A DNA stretch of 64,000 bases from positions 52,197,947 to 52,261,946 of the forward strand of contig CM034233.1 of assembly GCA_019916065.1 (NCBI GenBank), in the 5' to 3' direction. How positions within the stretch are numbered: position 1 is the first letter of the stretch; the number at the start of each line of letters is the position of its first letter. This DNA comes from Vitellaria paradoxa (taxonomy: Eukaryota > Streptophyta > Magnoliopsida > Ericales > Sapotaceae). Position numbers and translations under genes: made by a program. The notes below the pieces were generated by a model, which did not search any database, was not told the DNA's origin, and saw nothing but the letters and a program-made list of their open reading frames with translations. Below, piece by piece: positions 10,138-21,600 of this stretch.

Positions 10138-12679
10138 CATGTGTTTAAATACGTAATCCAGATCTGTATATATTCATTCGATCGACGTTAATTTCATAGC
10201 ACAAACTCGCGTAATCTGTGTGTATTCCTTCGTATATAATCCTTTAATAGATTTTTATCTCACTATATGTTCACGCAATTGATAAGGAATGAAACAAAAA
10301 CGGAAAACGTGATTTTCGGTTCCATAATTTTCGGCAACTCCATCTCAGTTAATTATAGAAAAAGAGCATTTAAGTCATATTATAAATTATATTTAAAACA
10401 AACTCGTGGGACCCACTCAAAAGTATGACTTAAATACAAAACTTTTCACATTAATGTGACTTAAAAGCAATATTTTTTTTTGAGTGTGACTAATAACTTT
10501 AAAAGATTACCAAGTATGACTTGGATACAATTTTCCGATTTTAAAACCATAGCCATATCATTCAACAAAGGAAATCAAACCATAACCAAATCATTCAATG
10601 AAGGAAATCAAACCAAATCAAACCAAACTATTGATTTCGATTTGGTTCGGTTTGGTACAACAGCTTTATGCTAAAAAATTGTTAAAAAAAATTATCTAGA
10701 TAATTTTATATGAACTCAACACTAAGTAATTATACACCGTATTGCAATAATGGATTAAATTAAAATCATTAGTATTAGTTTCGTGCTTGTTATAAAAATA
10801 AAAAATAAAAAAAAATTGTCAAAGAATGACATTGTCGCAACCATCACTAATGAGGCTCTCCCACAATTTAGTTTGAGGAATGAATAATGAAATTATCATT
10901 TGTCATTTATTCTTTTTAAAAAATGGTATATATTTAAAATACTATGTATAAAACACAGGGGCAATATTACTGCTACACCAAATGCTTTTGCCGATCTACC
11001 TTTTTCTCTTTTATTTTATTTTATTTTTGAAAATTGTATCGGAAAGAAAGATTAAAATACTGCTTAGCTCTTTTTTTTTTTTTTTTTTCAATAGAAACAT
11101 TTTGGCTCTTTATAGACTATTGTTCAATTTGGTAGTTAGACTTAATATGGCAATATATAGTCAAACTAATTTGACTTCACATATTAATTTATAAAAAATA
11201 AAATTCATAATAACATTAATTTAAAAAAAAAATCAGGTAAGCTATCTTACTCTCATATTCTTAATTTTTACTAAAACTATAAAAAGCATGGGCAGGCAAA
11301 CAATTGTACGCGTCTCGAAAAATCGCGTAACTTGTCTTGCATAGCTTTACTAATCTATTCCACATGCTTTTTTTCCCAAGAAATTGCATATGGGTAAAAA
11401 TTTACTGCCCGCTTATCAAAAAATTTTGGAAGGCAACTTACCAATATAATTTAATTTTTTATAATAGGAAATATTTAAAAATAAATAAATCATATGAAGT
11501 ACAAGATGAAGAGGAATTCAGACCATAGCGATGGCCATTTCGATTGATCCATCTAAATCCGATCCGTTACCCGAGGTGAATGAATGTGAAATTCAAATTT
11601 TTTTAGAAGATCGGATCAGATTTGAATTTGTTGTTTAAAAAAATTTGGATATCAAATCGAATATTGGGATAAAGTTACCTCTATCCTGATCTGTCCCGAA
11701 TCTGATATCCAATCTGATTTGCCCTAGTCTATCCTAATTTATTCCAAAAAATATCCGAACAAACTTGAATCATTTGGATCCATGATGATAATATTACCAC
11801 CATAACATGACAAATAATATTCACATTCATAATGCTTCAAACTTATTGAACATCATTATTTTTATCATTAAAATGAATATTGATAAATAAAATTAAAGCA
11901 AAAATTGTCATCGTTCTATATTAATTAGAGTGTGTTTGGGAAAAAATTATAAATTTAATTTTTTTTGACTTTTGTGCAAATTGAAATTTAGAAGTTTAAA
12001 TTTATTTCTTTCATATACAAAAATTAAGAAAACTTAAAAAGGAAAATTTAAAATTTTATAAAGTATATCATTTGGAACTTTCCAAAATAATAAAAATCTC
12101 TATAAAATTTAAATTTTTTACTCACTATACGAATTACAAAACTGTAACTTTTATAAATTTGTACTAATTTATATAATTTTAAACATCCCATTATGACTCA
12201 TAAACTTAATTATTTCCAGGAAAATATTTAGATACAAATTTTAAAAAATAATTAAAACATTTTACTTGTCATTTTAAGACAATGTTAGTACTTTAAAATT
12301 ATGTATTTTTATTATGTGTTGGTGAAATAGTACTTTGATAAAATGTTAATTTTAAAGATGTTTATGTATTATTTTGATAAATTATTATTATTATAATGTT
12401 TATGTCTTATTTTGATTTTTGGAAATAAATTGAACTAGGTCAAAAAAAGCCAAAATGTTTCCAAAACAAAAGAGCCAAATGGTATTCTAGTCTTTTCTTT
12501 TCAATACAAAATAACCAAACCATTGATTCAAAAAACCAAAGCCAAAGGAGTCAGTTTGATGGTTTAACTGATTCGTTGTGCACCACTAAGTAGCATTTTA
12601 CGTAAATATTTATCCCTCCAACCCCTAAAATAAGGCTTGGAGTAAGTTGGGAATAAAACACTTACTTTTATGCCTTCAT
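10138..12679. other. AT-rich intergenic DNA, no gene seen
   Basis: There is no recognisable coding sequence. It holds repeated AACCAAA/GGTTTGG motifs (10560-10660), a stretch near 11540-11770 rich in GATCYGATC/ATATCCAAATC-type motifs that looks like a degraded repeat, and AT-rich sequence from about 11930 to 12480 that may include a decayed GTTTGG-type MITE. The right end borders the last exon of gene B, so the last few hundred bases probably include its 3' UTR and terminator region. Confidence 0.5.
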
Positions 12680-15600
12680 TCATGAGAGTGAACGTCTATG
12701 GTTAGATAGCAGGTACGAAAGGAGAATCTCATTCCACATATCGGGTACTCCAGGGAGACACCAGTGGCTACAATCTGACACAGAAGGGTTATCGCTCCAA
12801 GTACCAACATGTGCATCAGTCCGTAAAGCTGAAAGGGTGGTTATACGCAGAACTGTAACAGGAACTGTCATATTCTTTACAACCTCTATAATGGCATCTG
12901 AGAAGAGGTTTTGATCCATTCCTTTGGTCTCTGACGATGGTAGATGGGTAACATTGCATAACCTTAAGGTAAGATTTCTGATACGGAAAGAGAGGGAAAA
13001 AAATCAGTTATCTTGATAAAAGGCTAGTAATATTTTTTTTTTAATCAATAAGAAGTAAAATGTCATTAATAAAAAAGCACCAATGGGAAGCCACCCCCAT
13101 ACAAAAGCCAGCTAAAATGGGAGCATGTATGGGACTCGTGAGGAACATCCATGAGTTTGATGAAGTGTAACAAGCTCGAGATGTCCGGATCTTTGCCCTT
13201 GGAAACCCAACTATACAAAAGGTTCATAAACAAACTCTTCAATCCAAGCCTCTCTGCTCATTGAAACCCTTCCACCCCATCATTCCTACAATGCATGTCT
13301 AAGCCCCCAAAGGGAAGACCCAAGAGACTCCAAAGCAAAGCCAAAACCACTGACCACAACTCCCTGGCCAAGAAATGTAGAAGGAGATGGTTAATGTTCT
13401 CCGCATTTTTTTTGCATAAACAGCATTGTATGGTAGTCTTCTGTTTGATGAGAATGGGAAGGGCAATTGACAGCAACGTTTTTTGGCCTATTGGGTGGGG
13501 GCAACCGGAGGAAGACAGCACAGGGCAAAGCAAAGGACAGAGCTTCGAGTGACTTGTTAGGGCTGTCAAAGAGCAAAGAATAAAGTCACTTTTGAAGCTC
13601 CTCTGGTGTGCCCTAGCTGAGCTGTCCTCACCTGCACAAGCAAGCAGATTAGCTCCCTCATTCTCTTATTGTGCCAGCATTACCAAAGTCAAGTTTCTCT
13701 TGATGAGGTTGCCTATGATAAGAATTTTGCCATGCATTATGCACCACACACACACATACAGACACACAAAAAAAGAAAAGCCACCTTTGGAGGGGCTTCC
13801 CTTGTCCAAACAGTCTTCAGAGAAAGTTCTCTCTAGTCCTTCTCAGCCTCTTACAGAATGGTTTAACCTTAAAAATGACTGACTTTGATAATATCCACTC
13901 CATTTTATCATCTCTATTCCCCACCTTCGCGACGTAGATGCTGGCCATGAATCTACTAAAGACACACACTTTCCAATTTTGCAAGTTTCTCCTGAGATTC
14001 ATATTTAAGTTGTTGCCCATTGTGAGAAACCAAAAAATCAGCCATTGAAACCTCTCTGCTCATTACTAATTCATAGATATTTGGAAAAGCCTCGAATAAA
14101 CTACTATCAATTGCCCACTTATCTCTCCAAAAATCAATCCTATCCCCTCTTCCATAAACTGCACGCAATCGAACAAGAAGATCCGAACCCTGTGGATGTC
14201 CTTCCGAAGACTCGTCCCATGAGCTTCTCTAACTGCTTTGGTGGTCCAACCCCCCTATCTAGAACTTCGCAGCTACCACAGAACTCCACATATTACTCTC
14301 TTGGGTGAATCTCCATAGTCACTTGTCTATCAATGCCTCATTTAGCATGCTCAGCTTCCTCATGCCCAAATCTTCCTAGTCCATTGGTTTGCAAACAATA
14401 TCCCAATTGACCAAATGAAATTTGGACCCCCCCCACCAAAAAAAAAAAAAAAAAAATCGCACCTCAAAAGCAATCCCTTTGGATCTTTTCCAGCCTCTTC
14501 ACCGCTTAAAGCAGCATCTTGAACAGAGACATAAAATAGATACCGCTGAAGGCAGCATCATGAACAAAGGTATAAAATAGATACTGCCTAAAGCATCTTG
14601 AACAGAGGCATAAAATAGATACGCATGGATGATAGCATTCTTTTGATGAGGGTAATCCTACCACTTTTGGTAGATAGCCCATCTTCCATCTTGCTCTTTT
14701 TTTTTTTTTTTTGGCACCAGCATCTTCCCATTCCTCCTATGAATCTTGGATTCAAGATGATGCTAATAATGTGAGCCTGTCATGGGACCCTATGGAGGCT
14801 GAAATTGCAGATTTATGCACTTATCTAGATACCTGCAAGGAGATCTGGGAGTATATTCAGCTATTATACTGTAGTGATTTTAGCTGACCCTATAATGTAT
14901 TCAGTGACTTCTTCAAACTTCAGTAGTCTAGTAAAAATATCATTCAATACTTTGTGACTCTCAAGAAGATGTCATGGGACCCTATGGAGGCTGAAATTGT
15001 AGATTTATGCACTCATCTAGATACCTGCAAGGAGGTCTGGGAGTATATTCAGCTATTATATTGTAGTGATCTTAGTTGACTCTACAATGTATTCAGTGAC
15101 TTCTTCAAACTTCAGTAGTCTAATAAAAATATTATTCAGTACTTTGTGACTCTCAAGAAGATGTATAAAGAACTAAACTGATTTCAACCATTATCTGCTG
15201 ATATTAATGAGATATAGCAGGTCTTGATCCAAAATTTGAACCAGTACAAGCACACGTATACTTGGGAGTCTCTCTTCCATGTTTTGCTGAGACAAACTCT
15301 CAAATTCTAATAGTTGCATCCTGCATCCCAACATTCTACTTCAAGTGAATCTCAGTCTACACAGTCCGCCCTTGCCAGTCAGACAACTACTCATAATCCT
15401 TCTGATGGGTGTGATCCTTGCAATAATTGTAGTGGAGATCACAACAATAAAGGCAAAGGATCTTGGCCTAAGTGCACTTATTGAGGGAAGATTGGACATC
15501 TCCACCAAAAATGTTGAAATTTGTATTGAAGCCAACCCATATGGCACAAGCAGCAACCTATGAGACTACTGTTTCTATTAATGGATCTAATTGTAGTGAG

Positions 15601-18600
15601 GTTGGCTCATCCACACCAGTGACTATTTTTAGCCAGAAGTATTCTAAGTTCCTCCAATATCAGGCAGCTCATAAGGAATCTCTTTCCATTGCCCTCTTGC
15701 ACACAAAGGTAGTCATATTACTTGTCTTTCTACTTGCCCTTTTGTATCCTAGATCCTTAACTTTGATGCTTCAAATCATATGCTTGGAACACCTCGCATG
15801 TTTTCTAATTTTTAAAACATATCTTCTATCCCCCCTGTCACTATAGGTAATGGATCTACTAACCCAGTAGGGGGCATTGGTACAATCCATCATTTTCCTA
15901 TTTTAACTTTATCTTCGGTCTTATATATTCACCATCCTTTTCTTTAAATTTTCTATTGATCAACAAACTTTTTTTTTTTTTTTATAGGTAAGCTGGGGGG
16001 GGGGGGGGGAAGGGCTTCGGGTTCGAACCCGGGTAGTGAGTGGGTAAAGAATGAAGCTCATCCACCGAGCTACGTGCCTCACTCTCTATCGATCAACAAA
16101 CTTACTAAGCATTTAAACTGTTCAATTCCTTTTTTCTCTGATTCTATTATCATTCAGGATATGAAGACCAAGGAGAAGATTGGTGGAGGACGTGAAGCTA
16201 AAGGACTCTACTACTTGGACATGCCATCTAATCCAGCCTCTGTAGCATATTCAGCCATTGCTTCCCTTCTTAATACCCATTGCCACTTTGGTCATCCCTC
16301 TCTTTCCCAGTTGAAGACAATAGTTCTTGTGTCATTTGAAATTTTTAGATTGTGAGTTGTGTTAGTTAGGCAAACATTATTGTGCTTCCTTTCCTCCTAG
16401 GATTATAGGGTTTTATACCAATTTCAATTGGTTCATTCAGATATCTGGAGATTGAGTCACCTCATTTTTAAATTAGGGTTTCAGTACTTTGTGAATTATG
16501 TGGATGATTTTTTAGGAATTACTTGGTTATATTTAATGAAATATTGTTTTGAATTATTCTTACTCTTTAAATCCTTTTGTATTGAAATTCAAACTCAGTT
16601 TGGCAAAACCAAGTAAAATTCTTCATAATGATAGTGCCAAGGAATATTCTTTCGAAACAATTCACAGATTTCATGTCCTCCCTTGGTATGATTTATCAAT
16701 CCTCTTGTCCTTGCACTCCACAACAACATGGGGTCACTGAGAGAAATAATTTGCATCTCATTAAAACTGCCCGATATTTGTTGTTTCAAATGCATGTCCC
16801 TAAAATCCACTGGGGGATGCAGTACTCACTGCTTGTCAATTAATTAACTAGATGCCTTCTTTGATTCTGCATAACAAGTTTCCTTATTCCATCTTATTTT
16901 CCAAACAACCCTTGTCTCTTGTCTCTACTCGTACATTTTGATGTGTTGCATTTGTTTATCAACTTAACAGCATGGTTGATAAACTTGATCCTTGTTCCCA
17001 TACATGTGTCTTTCTAGGTATTCTTGTTTACAAAAAAGATAACGGTGTTACAGTCCATCCATTAATCGGCACTTTGTTTGTGTTGATTTAACATTCTTTG
17101 AGTCTACCTTGTTCTTCTCTCATTCTTAGTCTTTGTTTTTTCTTGATGTGGGTCTCCCTTTACCAATTCTTCCTACAACTAAAAATCTACCTTCCTTACC
17201 ACTCTCATAGTGTCCTTCCAACTGTCTTTCTCGTCCTGATTTCCATGTTTACACACAGCTACAAGTAGTTATACCTCCAAAACCTTTAGTCACTCCAGTA
17301 TCTTCTCTTGCGTCTACAAAACTTATTGATAACTTAGGTTTGCTTATTTCTCTCAAGAAAGGTAAACATACTTATACTGCTCATTCAATTTAAAAATGTC
17401 TCCTATCATGCCTTATCATTTTCATATCATGCCCTTATTTTCTATTTATCTTCTACATCTATATCTACCTCTGTGCATGGAACCCTTTCTCATTCTAGGT
17501 GGCATATTGCCATGGAAGATGAGATGTTTGCTCCGAGAGCAAATGATATATGGGATATAGTATCTCTCCCCTCCAGAAAATCTATTGTTGGCTGTAAATG
17601 GGTATATATAGTGAAGTTACATGTTGATGGTTCTCTTGATAGATTGAAAGCCCGTTTGGTTACTAAGGGGCATACACATCTATGGTTTGGATTTTCAAGA
17701 GACTTTTTATGTTTAGTAGAATTTCATCAGTTTACCTTCTTATCTCCCTTATAGGCATTTATCATTTGCCTCTTCATCAATAGGATGTCAAGAATGCTTT
17801 CTTGTATGGTGAACTCGAAGAAGTCTATATGGAGCAATCTCCAAGGTTTGTTGCTCAGGAGGAGTCAAAGTTAGTTTGTAAGCTTTGAAAATCTTATATG
17901 GCCTAAAACAGTCACCTCATGCATGGTCTTAGTATGTGCAGTACTGTGACTATGGAATTTGGATGGACTCAGTGTGGTGTTGATCATTCTGTCTTCTATT
18001 GTCATTCTACTCATGGAAGAATATGGATATTAGTATATGTAGATGATATTCTTATAATAGGCAATGATACCAATGTATTACTGAGTTGAAGTTATTCCTT
18101 CAAATTAAATTCAGTACTAAAGATTTGGGTCTACTAAAATACTTATTAGGTATTGAGATAGCTCGACCACACAAAGGTATTACTTTTTCTCAAAGGAAAT
18201 ATGTTCTAGACTTGTTATCTGAGACGAATATGCTTGGCTTTAAACCTATAGACACTCCATTAGATCCTAATACGAAGTCAGTGAGAGATACGGGTGACTT
18301 ATTGGACAATCCTAGTTAGTATAGAAGGTTGATTAAAAAACTAAACTACTTAACTATGACGAGACTAGATATTTCATTTCTTACGAGTATGATTAGTCAG
18401 TTTGTGGAATTTTCTCATACTAGTCATTGGGATGCAATTGTCCGAATCCTAAGATATTTAAAGAGAGCACTCGGAAAAGGCTTGTTGTATCAGGATAATG
18501 GACATACTTGAGTACAGTGGTATACAAATGCAGATTGGGGAGGATCTCCATCATATAGATGTTCTACTACTAGTTATTGTATCTTTGTTAGAGGTAATCT

Positions 18601-21600
18601 AATGTCTTGGAAGAGTAATAAACAAACGGTAGTAGTAAGGTCGAGTGCAGAATTAGAATATTAGAGGTATGGCTCATACATTATATAAGCCACTTTGGAT
18701 ACAACATATGATGAAAGAATTGGGAGTTCATAACCTACAACCTATGGAACTTTTACTTGATAACCAATTTGTTGTTCATATTACTTCTAATCCAATATTT
18801 CATAACAGAATATTAAGGTAAATTGTTATTTTGTCAAAGAAAAGATCTTGCAAAACACTATCAAGACTAGTCATGTTAAATCCGAAGATGAACTTGTTGA
18901 TTTATCTACTAAAACTTTGGGAGGGTTTCGGGTTTGATAAATTTGTAATAAGTTTAGAACATATGATATACGTTTCAGCTTGGCTTAAGGGAGAGTACTA
19001 GAAAATATTGTAAATATAGAAATAGGATTAGGGCTAGGACTAGGACTCGTTTATTATCTTTCCTAGTTATGGTTATTCTAATTTCCTAAATTGTATGTGA
19101 TAGAGTGAATATAAATATACTTTTCAAAAAAAAAAGAGTCAATATAAATATACGTGCTGAGACTAAGAGGAATCAAGAAATTCCATTCATTCTCATACTT
19201 TTTCAGGTACCATTCCATAGATGCTTGCTAATTTTTTCTAATCTTTATCAATGACACCATTTCACAAATGCTTGGCTTTAAAGACGTGTGCAAACGAAGC
19301 CCAAGATACAAGGTGGGTAACTGACCAATTCTGCAACCCAAAATGGATACCAACCCTTCCACTTCTTGGACCTCACCAACCGAGGTTATTTTTTACTTTA
19401 CTAGATTCACCTTTAACCCCAACACAGGTTCAAAACATTGCAAAATGCACCTTATGTGACCTAGGCATATAGGATCCACCTCGCAGAAAATAATAGTCAT
19501 CTGCAAACAACAGATGAGAAATCTCTTGAGTCTCTTTATCCAAAGATCCACTCTGAAACCTCCTAGAAACCACTCTGTGCAGCCTAAACTATCATCTTGC
19601 TTAGTTCTTCCATAATCAAAATAAATAACAACGGTGATAGAGGATCCCCTATCTCAACCCCTTGGAGGATTCTAAAAAGCCAATGTGGTCCCGTTTAATA
19701 GAACTGAAAACTTGACAGTAGAAATGCACCAATGGATCCATTTCCTCCGCTTACTACCAAAGCCCATCCTTTCAAACAAATAAATCAAAAAAACCCCAAT
19801 TGCTGTAATCATAGGCTTTCTCAATCAAGTTTAAAATCAGGCCTGACTTCCCGCTCATTATTCTTGCATCCATTATTTCATATAGCAACGAGATTGGCAT
19901 CCGGACTTTGACATCTCTCGATAACCGCATTTTGGTTCTCTAAAATAATGCCTCCTAGGGCCCTTTTAAGCATTGCTGCTAAAACTTCTGCAATTAGTTT
20001 ATACAACCCCCTATTAAGCTGATGAGCTTTGCCAGTAATTATGTATCTCAAGATGTAGCAGAAGGGAAAACAAAATATGCATTGCACACACAATACAATA
20101 TAATATACAATATCATAAAGAACAGGACTAAGAATTGAGAATTGAGGATTTGTCATGTCTGCGCATGGGGGTGCATTTGGAGAGATCTAGTTGCAACCAC
20201 AAAGTTGGTAGTAAAATGAGATCAAGAAGGCATCAACTTTGATTTGAACAGAATTAATGTTGCAACCTAACAACAGCCCAGAGCAAGGATTCAAATTAAC
20301 TTATGCAGGCAGGTTATCAAATCCATCCTTTCTAGCATGCATTTCTTTCTTCCAAAACAAGTTTTGTTAGGTTTTATTTTAGTGTTATGACAACTTGCAT
20401 TCCAAAATCAATTTCTTGTAATTGAATTAAGTTTAGTTTCAAGTCCTTTTTTGGTCGTACTTCGTTTGGGTCGAAACTTGATTCAAAGTATGTAATCTGG
20501 GAGGAAAACATTTCAGCACAAAATTTTCTTGACCATTGAATTTTTTGAATAATCACTTGTGGACCACTTAAGCTGCTAGGTCACTGAAATTCACGCTCGT
20601 GAACTGCTCAAATGGTTAGCCTACTGGGGTGTTCGCTTCAGCTCGAAAATCATAGTTTGTATTGCATTGTAGCACAGAGCTCATCTTTGGAGGCAGCTAC
20701 CAGTACTGAATTGATTATTAAGTCAGGCAGCAAGTTACTTGAATTAGAATAGGAAGAAAACAAGGTCCAACCTAGCATCTTTGAAGTTACCAAAAGTTTC
20801 TAACTTGGTAGCAATTTGATAAAACAATGTGGCAGTAATTTTGGTTGGCTCAAAATTTTATTTTGGCATACAGATTTTGTAAAAAACTGAATTCTATTTT
20901 GAATTGGACTCTCAATAGTTATTTTATTTATCTATTTAAGGAGAATTTTTGATAAAGAAAATAGAGTGCTTGAATTGAATATTGTTAGGAGAATTATTCT
21001 TGACAATTGGGTTTCTTCATTGAAGCAAAAACGACGATAACATCTTCATTATTTTTGAAGAAGATTGAACCCTTGTGGGTTCTAGCAAGTGCCATTTGAA
21101 GGGTTGGTGAGTTGTAGCCAAGGTTGATAGGTGGAGGCAATTGCACAGGCATCGATGCATCGTAGGGTCTAGCTAGCAAGAGTAGATTCAAGTAAGGACG
21201 GTGTCTAGTTGATCTTATAGTCAGGGTTAACTCTTGGAACTGATATTTTACATAGTGGATTGCTGTTCTTATCAATCGCCTAATAGACTCGGAGTTTTAC
21301 CAAGAGCAGTTCTTGTGTTTCGTTGGTAAATAGCGTGTTTTTATATATTTGATTTAATTACTGTGATTTCGATTATGGTTTCTATTGGCTGTGGTTGTTT
21401 GAATTTCCATGGAATCTATTTTAAAATTTTCAAGTTTGCCTCTCCGTATAACAAATCTTGATGAGATTGCCATGGCCTGGTCCAAATCTAATGAAAACTG
21501 GAACTAAAGCAGCATGAGATGACCAGTGTAGCCCTAAAAAATAAGGAGGCCTTGGACTAAGAAAAAGATTGAAACAAGGCTGCAAAGTTAAGGCATTTGT

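Larger units (their letters stand above)
14698..19218 (+). mobile_element. Decayed Ty1/copia retrotransposon inside the LINE
   Basis: Plus-strand copia remnants appear in the usual order: gag (about 14740-15330), zinc knuckle (near 15460-15510, PKCTY then a stop where Cys is expected, then GKIGH), protease (FDASNHMLG at about 15762-15788), pre-integrase (about 16140-16370), integrase (about 16420-16850, with NDSAKEY and GVTERN), reverse transcriptase (from about 17473, WKWVY-like block; YVDDILI at about 18037-18057), RNase H (DADWGG near 18529; DNQFVVHI near 18760), a polypurine tract (AAGGGAGAG near 18986) and a 3' LTR. No 5' LTR is recognisable. The element interrupts the LINE between AGCAAG repeats, which read CTTGCT on the plus strand near 14692 and 19225. 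Numerous stops and frameshifts are present. Confidence 0.85.
13025..20037 (-). mobile_element. 5'-truncated LINE split by a copia insertion
   Basis: A non-LTR retrotransposon on the minus strand. Its reverse-transcriptase part lies at 20037-19219, with a YKLIAEVLAAMLKR block near 20018-19977 and the catalytic F-A-D-D motif at about 19507-19496. After the copia insertion it resumes at 14697 with an L-x-K-S-G-R-I-T-L-I-K motif. A GRGDRIDFW block lies near 14150 and a zinc-binding C-terminal region (CCLCKKNAENINHLLLHF) near 13420. The 3' end is a poly(A) tract (T run at 13035 on the plus strand). A short duplication, AGTAAT, lies at both ends (about 13028 and 20038), consistent with 5' truncation on insertion. 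A ~40-bp motif around AAAATAGATAC is triplicated at 14511-14640. Many stops and frameshifts show it is dead. Confidence 0.85.

Noticed and set aside
13258..14308. Short frames on both strands read as separate genes
   Set aside because: They are parts of the decayed LINE C-terminal region on the minus strand.
15971..16010. Long T run and G run as a possible assembly error or quadruplex
   Set aside because: The T run is explained by the SINE tail. The G run length may be inexact, but nothing supports a functional quadruplex.
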